Assembly (NCBI GenBank): GCA_903859075.1
Contig: CAIOLF010000005.1
Location: 1-6,315 of the forward strand
DNA length: 6,315 bases
Reading direction: 5' to 3'
From: Candidatus Buchananbacteria bacterium
Lineage (GTDB): Bacteria; Patescibacteriota; Patescibacteriia; 2-01-FULL-39-33
A program made the position numbers and the translations under genes. Position 1 is the first letter of the stretch; each line of letters opens with the position of its first letter. The notes under the pieces are model-generated. The model worked only from the letters and a program-made list of their open reading frames with translations, did not search any database and was not told where the DNA came from. This document shows, piece after piece, positions 1 to 5,755 of the stretch.

Positions 1-989
1 AGGGAAAAGATATTGTCCTCAGTATGGATTTGGACAATACTTTGGTTAACCGCGATAAAGGCGATAACTATATTCCTGAAGAAACTCTCGAAATAGTAAA
101 GCTGTTAAAACAAGAGCGGGGATTCTATTTGATCCCCAATACCGGGAGAGATATTATCGGCTTTGAATCATTTATGAAAGAAAACATGAATTTTTCTGAT
201 GCCATTTTGGGCTCTGGGAGCTTAATTAAGATAGATAACAGATATATTTTTGATGCTAACAGCGAGATAGAGCGGCCAATCATAGAATTGCTGTTTGAGG
301 GAATTAAAAATGGAGATTTGCCGTTTGTTGATTTTACCCATAAAGATGGCCGGCTGATAATATATAATGATAATAATGGTTTAGAGTTAAAAGATTTATT
401 CTTTTCTCAAAATCCCAGGTCTTGGTTTGGCGAAAAGTTGCCTCCAATAGTGGCTTTAAGCGTTTTTAATAAAAAAATCGATTTTGTGTTTAGGATTGAA
501 TTCCCAATCTTGCCCAAGTACAAGGAGCTATTTGACGAATTAATCAACAGAAGGGAAAATGGCATTATTTATCTTGCTGATATATTGAAAGCGTCAATGA
601 ATAAATTAGACAATTATACAGTCAAAAGAAAAGCTTTTTTCAATGAAGAATATAAAGGTAAGATAGCTTTTGCTCGGTTTGAAAAGCATACCGATTTATC
701 CAGTAAAGGCCATGGCATCAAAATTTGGCTCAGTGAAAAGAAACTGGACAATCCCACCGTTATTCATGTGGGCGACCAGGATTATGGGGTTATAAACGAC
801 ACCTTGGTTAAAACCGAATTACCCGATGCTAGGTTAATAATGGTGGGTGACAGATGCAGGCGCGATAACCCCTTGGTTGATCTGTATTTGATCGGCGATG
901 TTGATACTGAGGTGAGGGAACTTTTAAAGTCCTTATATTTATTAATTAAAAGTCAAGCGATTTACCCTAAACTCTTGACAAATCCTTAA
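1..989 (+). CDS. HAD-superfamily (IIB, Cof/sucrose-phosphatase-like) hydrolase, 5' partial
   Basis: Probable cytosolic phosphatase of the haloacid dehalogenase superfamily, subfamily IIB; the substrate is not evident. The reading frame is open to the left edge. The codons before the first ATG (24) encode GKDIVLS, which supplies the hydrophobic strand that must precede HAD motif I, so the true start lies upstream and ATG 24 is internal. Numbering from that Met: motif I DLDNT (Asp2 nucleophile, Asp4 acid/base); motif II around NTGRD (Thr40); a large cap region at about 60-200; motif III Lys228 in SSKGHG; motif IV in VGDQDYGVIND (Asp251, Asp253, Asp259). Motif IV is looser than the usual GDGxND of Cof-type enzymes. 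The C-terminal tail after about 290 has no motif I recognise. The gene ends in TAA with no terminator of its own, and the next promoter overlaps its last codons. Family assignment is firm; the specific reaction is unknown. Confidence 0.85.
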   Translation, partial: GKDIVLSMDLDNTLVNRDKGDNYIPEETLEIVKLLKQERGFYLIPNTGRDIIGFESFMKENMNFSDAILGSGSLIKIDNRYIFDANSEIERPIIELLFEGIKNGDLPFVDFTHKDGRLIIYNDNNGLELKDLFFSQNPRSWFGEKLPPIVALSVFNKKIDFVFRIEFPILPKYKELFDELINRRENGIIYLADILKASMNKLDNYTVKRKAFFNEEYKGKIAFARFEKHTDLSSKGHGIKIWLSEKKLDNPTVIHVGDQDYGVINDTLVKTELPDARLIMVGDRCRRDNPLVDLYLIGDVDTEVRELLKSLYLLIKSQAIYPKLLTNP

Positions 990-1003
990 TTTTAGTATAT
1001 AAT
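975..1003 (+). promoter_or_regulatory. Perfect-consensus sigma70-type promoter
   Basis: TTGACA at 975-980 and TATAAT at 998-1003 are separated by exactly 17 nt, matching the housekeeping sigma consensus at all 12 positions. Transcription should begin near 1010, giving a leader of about 35 nt before the start at 1045. The -35 box lies inside the last codons of the upstream HAD gene, and that gene's stop falls in the spacer. Confidence 0.9.
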
Positions 1004-1031
1004 AGAGAGTCAAAATGGCAAATAAACCCAG

Positions 1032-1037
1032 AGGAGG
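1032..1037 (+). promoter_or_regulatory. Shine-Dalgarno site that fixes the start at 1045
   Basis: AGGAGG lies 7 nt before ATG 1045. An earlier in-frame ATG at 1015 would be about 5 nt from the predicted transcription start and has no ribosome binding site. It would also put ten polar or charged residues ahead of the signal peptide. The 1045 start is therefore preferred. Confidence 0.9.
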
Positions 1038-1044
1038 AATAGCC

Positions 1045-2037
1045 ATGAAAACGAGTACATTATTAATATTAGTAAGTGTTTTATTGCCACTAGTCGCTTC
1101 CGGAGCGGACTTCGGATCGGCGATGAACAGCACCATGCAGTCCTTGCCGGCTGGTGGTGATCTGGCCGGTATGGGCGGTTTGAATGTGTCGGTGCCGACG
1201 TCGGCCGGAAATAATCCGGCTCTGGCGGCGGAAGTCACGGAGTATGATTTCCGTACCGGGCTTTACGGCGCCTGGTATGGCGTTCGGTTCAAGGATGGGC
1301 CGAGCGTCAATATCGGCGTTACGACCGCGGGCACGAAGATCGGACCGGGCGTGCTCAAACTCAATTACTATCAGGTGTTTTCTGATGGTGGAAAGAGCAA
1401 GAGTGTGTTTGATCCCATAAACATCTCCGGCGAGAGCTTGGAGATCGCCTACGGCCTCAAGCTCTGCGATAAGTTGCTCGTCGGTTTTTCCGTCAATCCC
1501 TTATCCGAATCGTACTCGGAAGCGAAGGTCGGCGGATTCAAGATCGGCGATGGCCAGAGCAGCGGCTATGGCGCGACTATCGGGCTGCTTTATAGCCCAA
1601 TCAAGAAACTCCATCTCGGCGTGATGTACAATCACGGCGAACAGAGCATTATTAGCCACACTCTCGGTTTCAAGTCGCGCGAGAGCGTCAGTACGGACTT
1701 TGTCCGTGCCGGCATAACCATCCAGCCATGGAAAGGCGCTACGTTTGGCGCTGAATGGCTGGGCGGCATCACCGACAATGAGCGGCCTAAGGCGGATGAG
1801 AAGGCGAGCAAAGTTTTCTTCGGAGGCGAGCAGTGGCTCACCGAAGAGTTCGCCCTTCGTCTCGGCTGCTACGACGGATCACTGGCTTGCGGCGCCGGCG
1901 TCGCCCTCGGCAAGCGGCACAATATCTGGCTGGATTACGCTTTTATTGCCCGTCCGGCCAAGGATATGGAGCCGTTCTGGGGTGATTCAAGCATGCACAT
2001 GGTCTCTTGCTGTATTGCCTTCGGGCACAGCAAGTAG
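1045..2037 (+). CDS. Secreted FadL/PorV-like outer-membrane beta-barrel protein (putative)
   Basis: A 330-residue exported protein of unknown specific role, probably an outer-membrane beta-barrel. Residues 1-21 form a signal peptide: Lys2, a hydrophobic core rich in Leu and Val, and a VASGA-like cleavage site before Asp22. Residues 42-62 (GMGGLNVS followed by a segment with NNPALAA) resemble the N-terminal G-[MA]-G-G...NP-[AG]-L-A signature of FadL, PorV and UPF0164-type barrels. The rest alternates hydrophobic and polar residues in short strands rich in Gly, Tyr and Ser with turns between them, and has no long hydrophobic helix. Several cysteines (141, 275, 282, 322, 323) are unusual for a barrel. 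It is a single-gene unit with its own consensus promoter, strong SD and terminator. Base composition and third codon positions are much richer in G and C than in the HAD gene before it and the decarboxylase after, which suggests foreign origin or different codon selection. Export is well supported; the barrel call is moderate and the transported substrate unknown. Confidence 0.7.
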   Translation: MKTSTLLILVSVLLPLVASGADFGSAMNSTMQSLPAGGDLAGMGGLNVSVPTSAGNNPALAAEVTEYDFRTGLYGAWYGVRFKDGPSVNIGVTTAGTKIGPGVLKLNYYQVFSDGGKSKSVFDPINISGESLEIAYGLKLCDKLLVGFSVNPLSESYSEAKVGGFKIGDGQSSGYGATIGLLYSPIKKLHLGVMYNHGEQSIISHTLGFKSRESVSTDFVRAGITIQPWKGATFGAEWLGGITDNERPKADEKASKVFFGGEQWLTEEFALRLGCYDGSLACGAGVALGKRHNIWLDYAFIARPAKDMEPFWGDSSMHMVSCCIAFGHSK

Positions 2038-2079
2038 CGCTATTTGCCGGCTCGCCACTTACCATTACGAGATTGCACA

Positions 2080-2110
2080 GGTTGATTGAAATACATCAAC
2101 CTTTTTATTT
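2080..2110 (+). terminator. Rho-independent terminator of the beta-barrel gene
   Basis: GGTTGAT (2080-2086) and ATCAACC (2095-2101) form a perfect 7-bp stem, extendable by an A-T pair (2079/2102), around an 8-nt loop. A T-rich tract, TTTTTATTT, follows. It lies 42 nt after the stop at 2037. The stretch 2038-2079 between them holds nothing else I recognise. Confidence 0.85.
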
Positions 2111-2139
2111 TGGCCTGATTTTGATATTTTTGCTATAAT
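2110..2139 (+). promoter_or_regulatory. Extended -10 promoter for the zinc-ribbon/GNAT gene
   Basis: TATAAT at 2134-2139 is preceded directly by TGC, an extended -10 element. The best -35 match is weak (TTGGCC, 2110-2115, 18-nt spacer) and abuts the upstream terminator tract. Transcription should begin near 2146, leaving a leader of about 100 nt (2146-2245) in which I see no clear riboswitch or hairpin. An in-frame ATG at 2138 lies inside the -10 box and cannot be the start. Confidence 0.75.
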
Positions 2140-2231
2140 GGTATTGACTAGGGGGCATTTTTATTTTAATTTAATCAAACATATGGCCTTTAAGGAAGGG
2201 TCGGGAATTGAACCAAAAAGGAAAAACAAAC

Positions 2232-2237
2232 AGGAGG
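2232..2237 (+). promoter_or_regulatory. Shine-Dalgarno site that fixes the start at 2246
   Basis: AGGAGG lies 8 nt before ATG 2246. The 36 codons that would precede this Met in the longer open frame read as leader sequence with no family motif, and the first of them overlaps the promoter. Confidence 0.9.
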
Positions 2238-2245
2238 GCGGTAAG

Positions 2246-3094
2246 ATGCCAAACAAGGTCTTTCAGTACTTCAAAGATCTAGCAGAAGGACTGCGTGTTT
2301 GGCCATCAGACCAGGCGCCAGTTCCTATGCCCGATAATTACAAAGAAGTCAGCGGTGCCGATTTGAAAGAGAATCCGACGAGGATGGATTCTCTCCTGGA
2401 TTGTTACCAAGCGGTTTTTGGCTCTGGCGACATCTGGGGGGAAGGAGCTGTTTGTCAGAAGTGCGGCAAAGTGGTTTCCCTAGAGCAAGGTCAAAGCTCA
2501 ACTTCTTGCGAGTGCGGAGGCGAGTACAAACCGTTTTTTCCCGATGAGGAATTAAAAGCCAGGATATTTCAGGAGCTTGATGAGCAGGAGTACAAGTCGC
2601 CATTCTGCATGGTGATGGAAAATCCTGAAAAGAGAGAGGAGGTAGTAGGGTTTTGCTGGGGGCTAATTGATACGCCGGCGAAGATAGCGCAGAGAATTGG
2701 GAAAAATCGCTATCAGAACGATGATGTTGCCGGGGAATTAGTTAGAGGGGAATTGGAATCACGATTTGACGCTGATGAAGAAGTGTTGTTCATTGATGAG
2801 CTGGGCGTTCGCAAAGACGCCAGAGGCGGATTGGGGCCAGTGGTCTTTTTGACCAGGATGGGGTTTGAAAAGGCGCACGAGGCCGGCGTAAAAAAAGTTC
2901 TTTTCTGGACAGCGAGGAAGTCGCCGATCTACAAGATCTGCCGTCATTCCGGATATGAAGATTTCTTTGAGACCCCAGATGGCTTGGTTTTTTTGGATCT
3001 GGAAGATTTGACGCCATTTTTGACCATGATTCAAAACAAATCCTTAATGGAGGATGCGGTGATCCTGTCGAAGGCGGGTGCATTGCTCAAATAA
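2246..3094 (+). CDS. Zinc-ribbon plus GNAT-like acetyltransferase protein
   Basis: A 282-residue soluble protein, probably an N-acetyltransferase with an accessory metal-binding module; the substrate is unknown. Residues 70-90 hold CxxC (Cys70, Cys73) and CxC (Cys88, Cys90), a pattern fitting a small zinc ribbon. From about 118 the sequence follows the GNAT order: strand CMVMEN, strand VVGFCWGLID, a variable helical part (145-175), then LFIDELGV and the acetyl-CoA loop region RKDARGGLG (189-197). After these come helix 198-213, strand KKVLFWT (217-222) and helix plus GYEDFF (229-241). The pyrophosphate-binding loop normally reads [RQ]xxGx[GA]. Here R193-G-G-L-G is one residue shorter, so CoA binding may be altered. 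The N-terminal 1-65 has no motif I recognise. The gene is monocistronic, with its own promoter and terminator, and GC is intermediate. The GNAT fold is likely; catalytic activity is uncertain. Confidence 0.7.
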   Translation: MPNKVFQYFKDLAEGLRVWPSDQAPVPMPDNYKEVSGADLKENPTRMDSLLDCYQAVFGSGDIWGEGAVCQKCGKVVSLEQGQSSTSCECGGEYKPFFPDEELKARIFQELDEQEYKSPFCMVMENPEKREEVVGFCWGLIDTPAKIAQRIGKNRYQNDDVAGELVRGELESRFDADEEVLFIDELGVRKDARGGLGPVVFLTRMGFEKAHEAGVKKVLFWTARKSPIYKICRHSGYEDFFETPDGLVFLDLEDLTPFLTMIQNKSLMEDAVILSKAGALLK

Positions 3095-3101
3095 CAGACC
3101 T

Positions 3102-3135
3102 AAGCTTGGTTTACATCACCAAGCTTTTTCTTTTT
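3102..3135 (+). terminator. Rho-independent terminator of the zinc-ribbon/GNAT gene
   Basis: AAGCTTGGT (3102-3110) and ACCAAGCTT (3118-3126) form a perfect 9-bp stem with a 7-nt loop, followed by TTTCTTTTT. The hairpin starts 7 nt after the stop codon. Its T tract also occupies the place where a -35 box of the next promoter would sit. Confidence 0.92.
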
Positions 3136-3154
3136 AAACAAAAAGTGGTATAAT
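3126..3154 (+). promoter_or_regulatory. Extended -10 promoter of the histidine decarboxylase operon
   Basis: TATAAT at 3149-3154 is preceded by TGG, an extended -10 element. At 17 nt spacing the -35 position (3126-3131, TTTTCT) is poor and lies in the terminator tail. Transcription should begin near 3161, giving a leader of only about 22 nt. The weak -35 leaves room for activator dependence, which is an inference. Confidence 0.75.
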
Positions 3155-3167
3155 ATATCATATTTAA

Positions 3168-3179
3168 GTAAATATTTAC
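3168..3179 (+). promoter_or_regulatory. 12-bp palindrome between promoter and decarboxylase start (possible operator)
   Basis: GTAAATATTTAC is a perfect 12-bp palindrome ending 3 nt before ATG 3183, just downstream of the predicted transcription start. A flanking pair, CATAT (3159-3163) and ATATG (3181-3185), extends the dyad with unequal spacing. With no loop it is a poor RNA hairpin, so a dimeric repressor site is the more natural reading. AT-rich palindromes also arise by chance. Confidence 0.4.
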
Positions 3180-3182
3180 GAT

Positions 3183-4076
3183 ATGAATAAAAGGAAAAAG
3201 GTATTAGCCGGAGCTCTTAGTCCTTATACTGAGTATTGTGATGGTTTTGGCAGTCCCGGAGCCAGCGGCAATAATTACATTACTGCGGTAATGCTTGATG
3301 TCGGGGTTACTAAATGCAAATGGAGCCATCAGGGCTCTATATTATTAGATAAGATTATTTCTTTTGATAAGGCGGAGGTCTCACATACCAATATCGGCCA
3401 AATCAATATGATCATGGTTTCTTCTTTTTGTGGTCCGGCTGGATTGGTATGGGGTTACGATTTAGTGCGAGGCGCCGACTTTTACCATGCCCATCCCTTG
3501 TATAAAAAGGGCTACGCTTTGGATAAGGATAGAAAAGTTAATGTTTATTCAGCACAAACTTTACGGGAAGCCACGCATCGTTTATTCGGCTCAGTACAAA
3601 AAAAACGTTTTCCTCTTTTGCCGGGCGGACACATTCCTTGCGCCGGAAAGCATATTTCATTAATGGGGCCGGATCATATTTACGCCGCATTAGCTCTGGC
3701 AATACCCCATAACCGAGAAAGGGAGGCCTGCTTATTTATGGAAGATATCGGGCAAATAGTTATTAACAGAAGATGCGATTATTATAAGATGAACAAAAAA
3801 GAGAATACTGAATGTGATGAGATAAAATCACAAATAATTGAGAACCTGGCTCATTCAGTGATTGAGATTGGAAGAAATCAAAATATTAATTATGAGGAGA
3901 TTTTTATTGATGTTGTGGACGTGTTGCTTCCGCCGAATTATATCGGCTGTGCTCTCGTAGCGGCCCCTTATTTTACTTTGGCAAAAAATGCCATATCTAA
4001 AAAAGGCATTAACTCATTATTTAATGAGGACTTAGAGCATTGGGAAAAATCGGTAAAAAATAATTTTTTAGATTAA
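3183..4076 (+). CDS. hdcA: Pyruvoyl-dependent histidine decarboxylase proenzyme
   Basis: Decarboxylates L-histidine to histamine with a covalent pyruvoyl group made by self-cleavage, not PLP. The protein has 297 residues, near the roughly 310 of the Lactobacillus 30a proenzyme, which it follows from end to end. Matching segments are SPY near 13-15, NNYITAVMLDVGV (30-42), SFDKAE (60-65), IGQINM (71-76), SSFCG (80-84), WGYDLVRG (90-97), CAGK (153-156), FMEDIG (185-190) and IGCALVAAPY (254-263). Cleavage is expected between Ser80 and Ser81, giving a beta chain of about 80 residues and an alpha chain of about 217 with an N-terminal pyruvoyl. Known active-site residues map to Asp62 (Asp63), Glu65 (Glu66), Phe82 (Phe83), Phe185 (Phe195) and Glu187 (Glu197); Tyr62 is replaced by Phe61. 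ATG 3183 follows an in-frame TAA at 3165 and has no visible SD. It leads an apparent operon with a histidine kinase 10 nt downstream; no antiporter or hdcB is seen. Pyruvoyl arginine decarboxylases are much shorter and fit less well. Confidence 0.9.
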   Translation: MNKRKKVLAGALSPYTEYCDGFGSPGASGNNYITAVMLDVGVTKCKWSHQGSILLDKIISFDKAEVSHTNIGQINMIMVSSFCGPAGLVWGYDLVRGADFYHAHPLYKKGYALDKDRKVNVYSAQTLREATHRLFGSVQKKRFPLLPGGHIPCAGKHISLMGPDHIYAALALAIPHNREREACLFMEDIGQIVINRRCDYYKMNKKENTECDEIKSQIIENLAHSVIEIGRNQNINYEEIFIDVVDVLLPPNYIGCALVAAPYFTLAKNAISKKGINSLFNEDLEHWEKSVKNNFLD

Positions 4077-4086
4077 AATAACAGTA

Positions 4087-5733
4087 ATGCTGATTGATAT
4101 TTTAAACATAGCAATTATATTGTTGAATTTACTGATTGCTTTTTTCGTTTTATTCAACAATACAAAGAATAAGGTGAATGTCGCTTTTTTTGTATTTGTT
4201 ATTTTGACCGCGTTATGGGTAACGACTTTATTTTTCTTTTATAATATAACCGATAGTTATTATGTTTTAATCTTGGGCAGATTAAATTTTGTAACGGCGA
4301 TATTTTTTATTTTTTTCTTGCTGTATTTCATATATTTATTTTTAGATAAACCATTTAAGATAAATAAGTATGTCCCATGGCTTTTTCTTTTTGAAACGAT
4401 AATATTGTCATTTATAACTTTAGCAACTGACTTGGTTGACCGGACTGAAATAGTCCGTGGCGCTGAGAGAATAACTATTTATGGCCCTTTATATCTATGG
4501 TTTGTTATACATTTTTTGTTTTATCTTTTACTTAGTTTATTTATACTTTTCAAGCAATTTCTTAAGTCAAAGGACAAAAAGAAGCAGCAAATATTTCTAT
4601 TAATTATTGGTATAGTATTTCCGGTTGCAGTAACAGCTGTTACAAACATTATTGTGCCTTTGGTTTTAAAGGATTATTCTTTACAAAAATACGGAACATC
4701 AGCCGTTCTAGCCGCAATATTTCTTGTTTCCTATGCCATACTTAGGTTTAATCTGATGAATATTAGAGTGGTTGTGACGGAGGTTCTGGCTATTTTTTTA
4801 TCAATTGCTTCTTTTTTGGAAATTTTTAATTTTTTTAATCAATCAACTTTTGCTAGAGCCGTTATTTTTGCTGTTACTTTTATAATCACTATTATCCTTA
4901 TCCAGTTGATCATTAAAGAGGCGAATAGACAGCAGGAAATGGAGCGGTTGAATAAGGAACTTCAAAAAGTCACAACCGACCTTAAAGCCGCCAATAAAGA
5001 GCTTCAGCGTTTGGACGACGCCAAGTCGGAATTCTTATCCATCGCCTCCCACCAACTGCGCACCCCGGTTACCATTATCAAGGGCTATGCCTCCATGATC
5101 ATTGAGGGCAGTTACGGCAAGGTATCAAAAAAGATAGTCGCGGTGATGAAGAATGTTGCTCTGGCTAATGACCGTCTGCTCAATCTGATTGAGAATTTGT
5201 TGGACATTTCCCGCATTGAAGCGGGACGGCTGGAGTTTGATTTGAAAGAAGTGGATTTGGCGGAGGTGGTCCGGCCGATAGTCGCCGACTTCCAGCAAAA
5301 AGCCAAGGCCAAAAAACTCAAACTGCAGTTTTTTGAAAACGAGAAGGTGCCGAAGGTTGTCGCCGATACCAAGAAAATCAGCGAGGTTATTTCCAATGTC
5401 ATTGATAATTCAGTTAAATATACTCCCGCGGGCGAGATTATCGTCAGCTTGCACGAGGAGGGGACTTCCGTGGTCTTTTCCTGCCAAGATACCGGCCTGG
5501 GCATCCTGTCGGAAGATTTGCCTCGGCTGTTCCATAAATTCGTCCGCGGCAAGGATATGATGAAAGTCCATACCGAGGGCACGGGGCTGGGCATGTACTT
5601 CGCCCGGACAGTGGTAGAAAATATGGGCGGCCGCATCTGGGCGGAGAGTCCGGGTAAGAATCGCGGCAGCAAGTTCTGTTTCTCGCTCCCGCTGGCTGAT
5701 AAGAAGAAAGCGAAAAAAATAAAGACAGTTTGA
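4087..5733 (+). CDS. Membrane sensor histidine kinase with 7TM-type N-terminus
   Basis: A 548-residue integral-membrane sensor that should autophosphorylate on His and pass phosphate to a response regulator not present in this window. The N-terminal half has about nine hydrophobic segments (near 3-22, 32-51, 60-86, 96-114, 134-156, 168-191, 203-219, 229-250, 257-277). The first seven resemble the histidine-kinase N-terminal 7TM region; no extracellular sensor domain is evident. A charged coiled coil (278-312) leads to HisKA with the H-box ASHQLRTP (His322). HATPase_c follows: N-box around NVIDNSVKYTP (Asn437, Asn441), G1 DTGLGI (468-473), F-box LFHKFVRG, and G2 GTGLGM (498-503). All catalytic boxes are intact. 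The tail is Lys-rich (539-546). There is no receiver domain. The start has no clear SD and lies 10 nt after the decarboxylase stop, suggesting cotranscription and perhaps coupled translation. Base use changes sharply near 4920-4990: the membrane half is very AT-rich, the catalytic half much richer in G and C. Confidence 0.93.
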   Translation: MLIDILNIAIILLNLLIAFFVLFNNTKNKVNVAFFVFVILTALWVTTLFFFYNITDSYYVLILGRLNFVTAIFFIFFLLYFIYLFLDKPFKINKYVPWLFLFETIILSFITLATDLVDRTEIVRGAERITIYGPLYLWFVIHFLFYLLLSLFILFKQFLKSKDKKKQQIFLLIIGIVFPVAVTAVTNIIVPLVLKDYSLQKYGTSAVLAAIFLVSYAILRFNLMNIRVVVTEVLAIFLSIASFLEIFNFFNQSTFARAVIFAVTFIITIILIQLIIKEANRQQEMERLNKELQKVTTDLKAANKELQRLDDAKSEFLSIASHQLRTPVTIIKGYASMIIEGSYGKVSKKIVAVMKNVALANDRLLNLIENLLDISRIEAGRLEFDLKEVDLAEVVRPIVADFQQKAKAKKLKLQFFENEKVPKVVADTKKISEVISNVIDNSVKYTPAGEIIVSLHEEGTSVVFSCQDTGLGILSEDLPRLFHKFVRGKDMMKVHTEGTGLGMYFARTVVENMGGRIWAESPGKNRGSKFCFSLPLADKKKAKKIKTV

Positions 5734-5740
5734 CATTAAC

Positions 5741-5746
5741 GGGAGG
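5741..5746 (+). promoter_or_regulatory. Shine-Dalgarno site that supports a GTG start at 5756
   Basis: GGGAGG lies 9 nt before GTG 5756. The next in-frame ATG, 5768, is 21 nt away, which is too far for this site. GTG is therefore the likely initiation codon. Confidence 0.8.
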
Positions 5747-5755
5747 AAGAAAATA

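Noticed and set aside
1015..1044. Ten-residue N-terminal extension of the barrel protein from ATG 1015
   Set aside because: It starts about 5 nt from the predicted transcript start without an SD and would precede a complete signal peptide that has its own ideal SD.
942..1238. 98-residue minus-strand open frame across the HAD/barrel junction
   Set aside because: It covers a strong plus-strand promoter and the signal-peptide region and shows no recognisable domain.
1745..2089. Overlapping plus-strand frame within the barrel gene
   Set aside because: Its composition is that of an out-of-frame translation, it has no SD, and it runs into the terminator region of the real gene.
2138..2245. 36-residue N-terminal extension of the zinc-ribbon/GNAT protein
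   Set aside because: Its ATG overlaps the TATAAT box, and a perfect SD precedes the Met at 2246.
3987..4028. Two small inverted repeats near the decarboxylase 3' end (AATGCC/GGCATT and CTCATT/AATGAG)
   Set aside because: They are short, lie in coding sequence and have no T tract, so they do not support an internal terminator or attenuator.
3183..4076. Alternative call as pyruvoyl-dependent arginine decarboxylase
   Set aside because: That family is usually well under 200 residues. Here the length and the ordered motifs SFDKAE, IGQINM, SSF and FMEDIG match histidine decarboxylase.
5112..5672. 186-residue open frame on the minus strand inside the histidine kinase
   Set aside because: It is antisense to the intact HisKA/HATPase_c region and Ser/Thr/Arg-rich with no family motif. 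It is a by-product of the GC-richer codon use there.
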